Positions 30,539 to 40,484 of a DNA stretch of 40,484 nt are shown piece by piece. This DNA comes from Pseudomonadota bacterium. GTDB lineage: Bacteria; Pseudomonadota; Gammaproteobacteria; Burkholderiales; Casimicrobiaceae. The translations under genes were made by a program, and so were the position numbers. A model generated the notes under the pieces. The model was not told the origin of the DNA and did not search any database. It saw nothing but the letters and a program-made list of their open reading frames with translations. The DNA lies in NCBI GenBank assembly GCA_021784125.1, contig JAJXTF010000003.1, positions 1 through 40,484 of the forward strand, in the 5' to 3' direction. The first letter of the stretch is position 1. Each line of letters opens with the position of its first letter.

Positions 30539-30901
30539 TCATGGCCCACCCCACAGCACCTGCGCGGTCCAGCCGGCGTAGGCCACAAGCACGCAGACGA
30601 CGACGATCTGCAGCGCGAGTCGCAGGCTCGTCGGCTTCGCGTAGTCCATCAGGATGTTGCGCATGCCGACCCAGGCGTGGAACAGCAGCGACACCATGAA
30701 CAGGAAGCTCGAGACGCGAAACGCCGCACTCGCGAACATCGCCTTCCACGTCGCGTAATCGAGGCCGCCGTGCCAAAGCACGATCAGCGCGATCAGCAGC
30801 GTGTAGAGCGTCATCACGATCGCGGTGACGCGCTGGGCGAGCCAGTCGCGCGCCCCGTAATGGGCGCCGACCGCCAGCCTGTCGACCGGGCCGCCTACCA
30901 C
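30539..30901 (-). CDS. sdhD: succinate dehydrogenase membrane anchor subunit (probable GTG start overlapping the sdhC stop)
   Basis: HYGARDWLAQRVTAIVMTLYTLLIALIVL...LFHAWVGMRNILMDY; 3 TM helices. Confidence 0.92.
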   Translation of the reverse strand: MVGGPVDRLAVGAHYGARDWLAQRVTAIVMTLYTLLIALIVLWHGGLDYATWKAMFASAAFRVSSFLFMVSLLFHAWVGMRNILMDYAKPTSLRLALQIVVVCVLVAYAGWTAQVLWGGP

Positions 30902-31293
30902 AGACGCACCGCGACGATCAGCGTCAGCAGGATCGCGACGACCATGACGACTGCCGACGCCTTGCGTGCAGGCGCGAGGTCGACGCCGATGTGCAGGTCG
31001 AGCGCGAGATGGCGCAGGCCCGCCAGCACGTGGTGGATCCAGGCCCAGGCGAGCGCGAGCAGGACGAGCTTTCCGAACCACGACGACAGCGGCGCGAAGG
31101 CGGCGGCGTAGCCGTCGCCCGACGCGAGGCTCGTCTGCACGAACCACAGCAGCAGCGGAATGCCGACGGCGAACAGCAGCGCGCCGCTGATCCGGTGCAG
31201 GACGGAAACGATCGCCGGCAGCGGCTGCCGGATCGCCAGGAGATTGAGGTAGACGGGACGCGGCTTGGCGACAGGTCGTTCGATGGCGGCCAT
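30895..31293 (-). CDS. sdhC: succinate dehydrogenase cytochrome b556 subunit
   Basis: ERPVAKPRPVYLNLLAIRQPLPAIVSVLHRISGALLFAVGIPLLL; HxxxGLRHLALDLH-type region. Confidence 0.95.
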   Translation of the reverse strand: MAAIERPVAKPRPVYLNLLAIRQPLPAIVSVLHRISGALLFAVGIPLLLWFVQTSLASGDGYAAAFAPLSSWFGKLVLLALAWAWIHHVLAGLRHLALDLHIGVDLAPARKASAVVMVVAILLTLIVAVRLW

Positions 31294-31365
31294 GAATCAA
31301 CCCTGGATGTCGGTGTGCATGCAGTGGGGAGAGCGCATGTCCTGTTCTTTTTTGCGCAGCAGCAA

Positions 31366-31371
31366 ATTATA
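31366..31371 (-). promoter_or_regulatory. Candidate -10 element (TATAAT) upstream of sdhC
   Basis: Minus strand gcTATAATttg, about 75 bp upstream of the sdhC ATG; -35 weak or unclear. Confidence 0.4.
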
Positions 31372-31464
31372 GCGCGCCCACGCAGGCCGATGCCAGAACC
31401 ATGCCGGTCCTGCGGGTCCGTCCCGGTATCGCGTCCCGGATGCTTCTGCCGGCCTCGCTTCCCT

Positions 31465-32208
31465 TCAGGATAGTTCGTTCCAGTAATGATGGTTCAGCGT
31501 CGAATACAGGCCGCGCCGGAACTCCACCGGCCGGTCTCCGTAGGTGTAGGTCACGCGATCGACGGCAAGCAGCGGCTCGCCCGGGACCACGTCCAGCAGC
31601 GCCGCGACCGCGGCCTCCGCCGGCACCGCGCGCAGGCGCTCGGTCGCGCGCAGCATCGTCACCCCGAATCCGGTCTCGAAGAAGCCGTACATCGAGCCCC
31701 GGTAGGCGTCGTAGCGTTCGCGTGTCATGCCGCGGAACAGCGCCGCCGGCAGCGTGATCTCGTCGAGGACCGTCGGCCTGCCGCCGTAGTCCAGCACCCG
31801 CCGCAGGACGAAGACCCCTTCGCCGGCCTTGAGGTTCAGCAGGCGCGCGACTTCCGCACCGGCGCGCGAGCGCCGGAAATCGACGAGGCGGCTCACCGGA
31901 TACTCGTCCTCCCCGTCGTTGCGCCGGATGCGCAGGAACCGGAAATTGGACGTCCGCTCCTCGGTGTGGGTGGCGACGAACGTCCCCTTGCCCTGCCGCC
32001 TGACCACCAGATTCTCCGCGGCCAGCGCTTCGATCGCCTTGCGCACGGTGCCGAGCGAGACGCCGTAGCGCGCCGCGAGCGCGGTTTCCGGGGGGATCGC
32101 CTCGCCCGGCTTCCATTCGCCGGAGGCCAACCCGCGCTCGATCAGCGCCTTGATCTGGACGTAGAGCGGGTGGAACGTCGGCGTCCCGGGCGGATGGGTT
32201 CGGATCAT
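31465..32208 (-). CDS. GntR/HutC-family transcriptional regulator with UTRA domain
   Basis: FHPLYVQIKALIERGLASGEWKPGEAIPPETALAARYGVSLGTVRKAIEALAAENLVVRRQGKGTFVA; UTRA-like C-terminal domain. Confidence 0.93.
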   Translation of the reverse strand: MIRTHPPGTPTFHPLYVQIKALIERGLASGEWKPGEAIPPETALAARYGVSLGTVRKAIEALAAENLVVRRQGKGTFVATHTEERTSNFRFLRIRRNDGEDEYPVSRLVDFRRSRAGAEVARLLNLKAGEGVFVLRRVLDYGGRPTVLDEITLPAALFRGMTRERYDAYRGSMYGFFETGFGVTMLRATERLRAVPAEAAVAALLDVVPGEPLLAVDRVTYTYGDRPVEFRRGLYSTLNHHYWNELS

Positions 32209-32234
32209 CGGCGGAGCTCCGTGGACGAACTGTT

Positions 32235-32262
32235 TTATATCTTATATCAGTTATATGACTGA
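32235..32262. promoter_or_regulatory. AT-rich operator candidate in the gntR-mdh divergent region
   Basis: Imperfect palindrome TCAGTtATATgACTGA (32247-32262), plus heptamers TTATATC (32235-32241), TTATATC (32242-32248), TTATATG (32251-32257). Confidence 0.5.
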
Positions 32263-32263
32263 A

Positions 32264-32292
32264 TTGACAGGCGACAGCGCCGCGCCTAACAT
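32264..32292 (+). promoter_or_regulatory. Predicted sigma70 promoter of mdh operon
   Basis: TTGACA (32264-32269) - 17 bp - TAACAT (32287-32292). Confidence 0.55.
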
Positions 32293-32394
32293 TCGGCTGC
32301 GCCCCGGCGGTTGCTTGGCACTGCGGCACGCCGGGCGCCGCGTCGGCGCCAGCCGCCGCATCCCGCCGCCCCATTCTTGCTCCAGGAGTCTTCG

Positions 32395-33381
32395 ATGAAA
32401 GCACCCGTCCGCGTCGCGGTCACCGGCGCCGCCGGCCAGATCGGCTACAGCCTGCTGTTCCGCATTGCCTCCGGACAGATGCTCGGCCCCGACCAGCCCG
32501 TCATCCTGCAGCTGCTGGAGCTGCCGGTGGACAAGGCGCAAGCGGCGCTCAAGGGCGTGATGATGGAAATCGAGGACTGCGCGTTCCCGCTGCTCGCCGG
32601 CATGCAGGGCTCGTCGGATCCGAAGCTTGCATTCCGCGACGCCCAGGTCGCGATGCTGGTCGGCGCGAAGCCGCGCGGCCCCGGCATGGAGCGCAAGGAC
32701 CTGCTGCTCGAGAACGCCAAGATCTTCATCGAGCAGGGCAAGGCGCTCGACGCCGTCGCTTCGCGCGACGTGCGCGTGCTGGTCGTCGGCAATCCCGCGA
32801 ACACCAACGCCTACATCGCGATGAAGTCGGCGCCGTCGCTGCCGGCGAAGAACTTCACCGCGATGCTGCGCCTCGACCACAACCGCGCGCTGTCGCAGGT
32901 CGCCGCCAAGGCCGGCCGCGCCGTCGACTCGATCGAGAAGATGACCGTCTGGGGCAACCATTCGCCGACGATGTACGCCGACTACCGTTTCGCGACGTCC
33001 AACGGCCAGTCGGTGCGGGACCTGATCAACGACGAGAACTGGAACCGCAACGTGTTCCTGCCCACGGTCGGCAAGCGCGGCGCGGCAATCATCGAGGCCC
33101 GCGGTCTGTCGTCGGCGGCCTCCGCCGCGAACGCCGCGATCGACCACGTCCACGACTGGATCCTCGGCAGCAGCGGCAAGTGGGTCACGATGGGCATTCC
33201 CTCGGACGGCAGCTACGGCATTCCGCAGGACATCGTCTACGGCGTGCCCGTCACCACCGCCAACGGCGAATACACGCGCGTGCGCGACCTGCCGATCGAC
33301 GACTTCTCCCGGCAACGCATGGACGCGACGCTGAAGGAGCTCGAGGAAGAGCGCGCCGGCGTCGCATCGATGCTGGGCTGA
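32395..33381 (+). CDS. mdh: malate dehydrogenase
   Basis: [76 protein letters not shown] upstream of the ATG. Confidence 0.97.
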   Translation: MKAPVRVAVTGAAGQIGYSLLFRIASGQMLGPDQPVILQLLELPVDKAQAALKGVMMEIEDCAFPLLAGMQGSSDPKLAFRDAQVAMLVGAKPRGPGMERKDLLLENAKIFIEQGKALDAVASRDVRVLVVGNPANTNAYIAMKSAPSLPAKNFTAMLRLDHNRALSQVAAKAGRAVDSIEKMTVWGNHSPTMYADYRFATSNGQSVRDLINDENWNRNVFLPTVGKRGAAIIEARGLSSAASAANAAIDHVHDWILGSSGKWVTMGIPSDGSYGIPQDIVYGVPVTTANGEYTRVRDLPIDDFSRQRMDATLKELEEERAGVASMLG

Positions 33382-33388
33382 CGGGCCC

Positions 33389-34276
33389 ATGGCCACCCAG
33401 AGCGCAGGTGCCCGGTTTCGCGCGGCGGTTGCCGCCGAGGTACCGCTGCAGGTGCCCGGCGCGATCTGCGCCTACCACGCGCTGCTCGCCGAGAAGAGCG
33501 GCTTCAAGGCGATCTACCTGTCCGGCGGCGGCGTCGCCGCAGGCTCGCTGGGGCTTCCCGACCTCGGGATCAGCAACCTCGACGACGTGCTGACCGACGT
33601 GCGCCGGATCACCGACGTCTGCGCACTGCCGCTGCTGGTCGACGCCGACACCGGCTTCGGCGCTTCGGCTTTCAACATCGGGCGCACCGTCAAGTCGCTG
33701 ATCAAGTTCGGTGCGGCCGCGATGCACATCGAGGACCAGGTCGGGGCCAAGCGCTGCGGCCACCGCCCGGGCAAGGAGCTGGTCTCGCAGGCCGAGATGG
33801 TCGACCGCATCAAGGCGGCGGTGGATGCGCGCAGCGATCCCGGTTTCGTCGTCATGGCGCGCACCGATGCGCTGGCGGTCGAGGGCCTGGATGCGGCGAT
33901 CGAGCGCGCGCAGGCCTGCGTCGCCGCGGGCGCCGACATGATCTTCCCCGAAGCGGTCACCGAGCTGGCGATGTACCGCCGCTTCGCGGATGCCGTCGGC
34001 GTGCCGGTCCTCGCCAACCTGACGGAATTCGGCCAGACCCCGCTGTGGACGGTCGACGAGGTTGGTAAAGCCGGCGTGGCGATCGCGCTCTATCCGCTGT
34101 CGGCCTTCCGCGCGATGAACCAGGCGGCACTCAAGGTCTACACCACGCTGCGGCGCGACGGCACGCAGAAGAACGTCGTCGCGACGATGCAGACGCGCAG
34201 CGATCTCTACGACTACCTCGGCTACCACGCCTACGAGCAGAAGCTCGACGCGCTGTTCGCACAGCGCAACGGCTGA
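33389..34276 (+). CDS. prpB: methylisocitrate lyase
   Basis: [53 protein letters not shown]. Confidence 0.94.
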   Translation: MATQSAGARFRAAVAAEVPLQVPGAICAYHALLAEKSGFKAIYLSGGGVAAGSLGLPDLGISNLDDVLTDVRRITDVCALPLLVDADTGFGASAFNIGRTVKSLIKFGAAAMHIEDQVGAKRCGHRPGKELVSQAEMVDRIKAAVDARSDPGFVVMARTDALAVEGLDAAIERAQACVAAGADMIFPEAVTELAMYRRFADAVGVPVLANLTEFGQTPLWTVDEVGKAGVAIALYPLSAFRAMNQAALKVYTTLRRDGTQKNVVATMQTRSDLYDYLGYHAYEQKLDALFAQRNG

Positions 34277-34315
34277 GCGTCCGCACCCACGCGAAACCCG
34301 GAACAGGGGCCAACG

Positions 34316-35479
34316 ATGACGACTTCCACCCACGCGCCGGGCCCGGCGCACAAGCCCAAGAAATCGGTCGCGCTGTCGGGCGTGACGGCGGGCAACACGG
34401 CGCTGTGCACGGTCGGGCGCACCGGCAACGACCTGCATTACCGCGGCTACGACATCCTCGACATCGCGGGCGCTTCCGAATTCGAGGAGGTCGCCCACCT
34501 GCTCGTCCACGGCCGGCTGCCCTCGTTGGTCGAGCTCGAGGCCTACACGCGCAAGCTGCGCAGCCTGCGCGGCATCCCCGCGCCGGTGAAGGCCGTCCTC
34601 GAGCAGATCCCGGCCTCGACGCATCCGATGGACGTCATGCGCACGGCGGTGTCGGCGCTCGGCACGGTGCTGCCGGAGAAGGAGAGCCACGATGCCGCGG
34701 GTGCGCGCGACATCGCCGACCGCCTGATGGCCTCGATGGGCGCGATGCTGCTGTACTGGCATCACTACAGCCAGAGCGGCACGCGCATCGAAGTCGAGAC
34801 CGACGACGCGTCGATCGGCGGCCATTTCCTGCACCTGTTGCACCGCCGCGCGCCGCCGCCATCGTGGGTCAAGGCGATGCACACCTCGCTCAACCTCTAC
34901 GCCGAGCACGAGTTCAACGCGTCGACATTCGCCGCGCGCGTCATCGCCGGCACCGGCTCGGACATCCATTCGGCGATCACCGGCGCGATCGGCGCGCTGC
35001 GGGGTCCGAAGCACGGCGGTGCGAACGAGGTCTCGCTGGAGGTGCAGTCGCGCTACCGGACGCCCGACGAGGCCGAAGCCGACATCCGCAGGCGGGTCGA
35101 GGCGCGCGAGGTCGTCATCGGCTTCGGGCACCCGGTCTACACGATCGCGGACCCGCGCAACAAGATCATCAAGGAAGTCGCACGCGAGCTGTCGATCGCC
35201 GCCGGCGACATGCGCCTGTTCAACGTCGCCGATCGCCTCGAGACGGTCATGTGGGACATCAAGAAAATGTTCCCGAACCTCGACTGGTTCTCGGCCGTCA
35301 GCTACCACATGATGGGCGTGCCGACCGCGATGTTCACCCCGCTGTTCGTCATCTCGCGGACCTCCGGCTGGGCCGCGCACGTGATCGAGCAGCGCGAGGA
35401 CGGCAAGATCATCCGCCCGTCGGCCAACTACGTCGGCCCCGAGAACCTGAGCTTCGTGCCGATCGGGCAGCGCAGGTGA
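34316..35479 (+). CDS. prpC: 2-methylcitrate synthase
   Basis: [67 protein letters not shown]. Confidence 0.95.
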   Translation: MTTSTHAPGPAHKPKKSVALSGVTAGNTALCTVGRTGNDLHYRGYDILDIAGASEFEEVAHLLVHGRLPSLVELEAYTRKLRSLRGIPAPVKAVLEQIPASTHPMDVMRTAVSALGTVLPEKESHDAAGARDIADRLMASMGAMLLYWHHYSQSGTRIEVETDDASIGGHFLHLLHRRAPPPSWVKAMHTSLNLYAEHEFNASTFAARVIAGTGSDIHSAITGAIGALRGPKHGGANEVSLEVQSRYRTPDEAEADIRRRVEAREVVIGFGHPVYTIADPRNKIIKEVARELSIAAGDMRLFNVADRLETVMWDIKKMFPNLDWFSAVSYHMMGVPTAMFTPLFVISRTSGWAAHVIEQREDGKIIRPSANYVGPENLSFVPIGQRR

Positions 35480-35522
35480 TCGCGGCGCCGCAGCCCCAGC
35501 CAGTCCCGCACCGGTAGACCCC

Positions 35523-36965
35523 ATGTCCGCACACATCTCCAACGTCCGTCCCAAGCCCGACCAGGTCCTGGTCGACATCGTCGACTACGTCACGGCCTTC
35601 AACATCACCAGCGCGGAGGCGTATTCGACCGCGCAGTACTGCCTGCTCGACACGCTGGGCTGCGGCTTCGAGGCGCTGTCCTACCCGGCATGCACCAAGC
35701 TCCTCGGCCCGATCGTGCCGGGAACGACCGTGCCCCATGGCGCCAGGGTGCCGGGAACGCCCTGGCAGCTCGATCCGGTCCAGGCGGCCTTCAGCCTGGG
35801 CGCGATGATCCGCTGGCTGGATTTCAACGACACCTGGCTCGCTGCGGAATGGGGCCACCCGTCCGACAACCTGGGCGGAATCCTGATGACGGCCGACTGG
35901 CTGTCGCGCACCGCCGTCGCGGCGGGCAGGAAGCCGCTCACCATGCACGACGTGCTGACGGCGATGATCAAGGCGCACGAGATCCAGGGCGTGATCGCGC
36001 TCCAGAACAGCTTCAACCGCGTCGGCCTCGACCACGTGGTGCTGGTCAAGGTCGCGTCGACCGCGGTGGTCGCGCAGATGCTGGGCCTCACGCGCGACGA
36101 GATCGTCAACGCGGTGTCGCTGGCGTGGGTCGACGGCCAGAGCCTGCGCAGCTACCGCCACGCGCCCAACACCGGATCGCGCAAGAGCTGGGCCGCGGGC
36201 GACGCGACCTCGCGCGCCGTGCGCCTCGCGTTGATGGCGAGGACGGGCGAGATGGGCTATCCGTCGGTGCTGACGGCAAAGACCTGGGGTTTCTACGACG
36301 TGTCGTTCAAGGGCCAGCCGTTCCGCTTCGACCGTCCCTACGGCAGCTACGTGATGGAGAACGTGCTGTTCAAGATCAGCTTCCCGGCCGAATTCCACGC
36401 CCAGACCGCGGTCGAGTGCGCGATGCAGCTGCACCCGCTGGTGAGGGACCGGCTGGCCGACATCTCGAAGATCACGATCCGCACCCACGAGTCGGCGATC
36501 CGGATCATCGACAAGAAGGGCCCGCTCGACAATCCCGCCGACCGCGACCACTGCATCCAGTACATGGTCGCGGTGCCGCTGATCTTCGGGCGCCTGACGG
36601 CTGCCGATTACGAGGACGGCGTCGCAGCCGACCCGCGCATCGACGCACTGCGCGACAGGATGGTCTGCGTCGAGGATCCGCGCTTCTCGAAGGAATACCT
36701 CGATCCCGACCACCGCTCGATCGCCAACGGGATCACCGTCGAGTTCGCCGACGGCACGAAGATGCGCGAGATCGTCGTCGAGTACCCGATAGGTCACCGC
36801 CGCCGGCGCAAGGAAGGCATTCCCGTCCTGCTCGACAAGTTCCGCGTCAACCTCGCGCGCCGGTTCGCGGCGAAGCAGCAGCAGGCAATCCTCGACGTGG
36901 CTCTGGACGCGAAGAAGCTCGCCGCGACGCCGGTCCACGAGTTCGTCGACCTGATGGTCAACTGA
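35523..36965 (+). CDS. prpD: MmgE/PrpD family 2-methylcitrate dehydratase
   Basis: [69 protein letters not shown]. Confidence 0.93.
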   Translation: MSAHISNVRPKPDQVLVDIVDYVTAFNITSAEAYSTAQYCLLDTLGCGFEALSYPACTKLLGPIVPGTTVPHGARVPGTPWQLDPVQAAFSLGAMIRWLDFNDTWLAAEWGHPSDNLGGILMTADWLSRTAVAAGRKPLTMHDVLTAMIKAHEIQGVIALQNSFNRVGLDHVVLVKVASTAVVAQMLGLTRDEIVNAVSLAWVDGQSLRSYRHAPNTGSRKSWAAGDATSRAVRLALMARTGEMGYPSVLTAKTWGFYDVSFKGQPFRFDRPYGSYVMENVLFKISFPAEFHAQTAVECAMQLHPLVRDRLADISKITIRTHESAIRIIDKKGPLDNPADRDHCIQYMVAVPLIFGRLTAADYEDGVAADPRIDALRDRMVCVEDPRFSKEYLDPDHRSIANGITVEFADGTKMREIVVEYPIGHRRRRKEGIPVLLDKFRVNLARRFAAKQQQAILDVALDAKKLAATPVHEFVDLMVN

Positions 36966-37010
36966 GATCGCAGCACCCCGACCGAGACCCCCCTTTCCGG
37001 AGCAGCATCC

Positions 37011-37520
37011 ATGCGCCTCGCCATCACCCTCATGCTGACCGCCCTCGCAGTTCCTTCCTTCGCCGCCGCCGACGACTACCCGAAGCTCAAGCCGGGCCTG
37101 TGGGAAATGACCCGCAGCACCGACAACGCGCGCCAGCATCCGAGCACCTCCACCGTATGCCTCGACGCTTCGGTGCAGAAGGAGATGTTCGATCTCGCCA
37201 ACGGCGCCATGAAAGGCATGTGCAGCAAGCACGACTTCAGGATGGCGGGCGGGCGCGCCACCGGCGACTACGTCTGCGACATGGGCGGCAGTCGGATGCA
37301 CTCGAAATCGACGATGGTGATGAACGGGGACACGTCCTACCGCACCGAGATCCGCACCACCTACGACCCGGCGTTCATGGGCATGACGCGGCTCGACACC
37401 GTGCTGGCTGCCCGCCGCCTCGGTCCCTGCAAGCCGGGGCAGCGGCCCGGCGACATGACCATGGCCGACGGCCACAGCTTCAACATTCGCGACGTGATGA
37501 ACGGCAACGGCAGGAAATGA
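37011..37520 (+). CDS. DUF3617-type periplasmic protein (signal peptide, four Cys in the mature part)
   Basis: [39 protein letters not shown]...VCLD...[25 protein letters not shown]. Confidence 0.75.
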   Translation: MRLAITLMLTALAVPSFAAADDYPKLKPGLWEMTRSTDNARQHPSTSTVCLDASVQKEMFDLANGAMKGMCSKHDFRMAGGRATGDYVCDMGGSRMHSKSTMVMNGDTSYRTEIRTTYDPAFMGMTRLDTVLAARRLGPCKPGQRPGDMTMADGHSFNIRDVMNGNGRK

Positions 37521-37558
37521 CCGTTGCAGGCGGCGCACAAGGAAAAGAGGAAAGCGAC

Positions 37559-40402
<2,844 letters not shown>

Positions 40403-40415
40403 GCGGACGCCCGGC

Positions 40416-40484
40416 GTGACGCAGACGCGCGTCGACGCGGCCCATGCGCTGCGTCGCGCGCTGGCGCAGTTCGTCTTCGCCGGG
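40416..40484 (+). CDS. possible 5' end of another co-oriented gene (GTG start), truncated by the window
   Basis: VTQTRVDAAHALRRALAQFVFAG open to the window end, 14 bp after the acnA stop; too short to assign. Confidence 0.25.
   Translation, partial: MTQTRVDAAHALRRALAQFVFAG

Noticed and set aside
28729-30699. 656-aa + strand ORF opposite sdhA
   Set aside because: Antisense shadow of sdhA; repetitive Arg/Val/Asp/His composition.
33251-35578. 775-aa - strand ORF opposite prpB/prpC
   Set aside because: Antisense shadow of two well-supported genes.
35690-37558. N-terminal ~620 aa of the 1570-aa ORF 35690..40402
   Set aside because: Overlaps prpD and DUF3617 in another frame, with Arg/Pro/Gly-rich shadow sequence; real AcnA homology begins at MAHNPFDTL (37559).

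Overview
High-GC, gene-dense chromosomal segment, most consistent with a betaproteobacterium (Burkholderiales-like by gene content and order). I find no mobile element, prophage, CRISPR array, rRNA or tRNA, and no strong candidate for a new defence or biosynthetic system. Blocks from left to right: (1) a 5'-truncated Na/Pi-cotransporter/PhoU-like protein, an EamA/DMT transporter and an IclR regulator on the + strand; (2) a - strand envelope-stress/housekeeping block, rpoE-rseA-mucB-mucD-glutaredoxin-lepA-lepB-DUF4845-rnc-era-recO-pdxJ-nagZ, with an AnsA/class-3-type asparaginase gene upstream of rpoE; (3) a universal stress protein gene; (4) a long - strand TCA/propionate block, sdhC-sdhD-sdhA-sdhB-sdhE-gltA-odhA-odhB-lpd-zapE-acuI/yhdH-prpE; (5) a GntR/UTRA regulator divergent from a + strand block, mdh-prpB-prpC-prpD-DUF3617-acnA. 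The more interesting observations are regulatory and organisational. They include a well-formed sigma-E-type promoter upstream of rpoE that overlaps the asparaginase stop codon, an AT-rich palindromic operator candidate abutting a consensus -35/-10 promoter between gntR and mdh, a full acrylate/propionate-to-TCA route spread over both TCA blocks, absence of acpS from its usual pdxJ-nagZ slot, a convergent terminator containing the prpE stop codon, and REP-like intergenic hairpins. Very long overlapping antisense ORFs are treated as high-GC artefacts. All family assignments come from reading the translated proteins; no database search was run.
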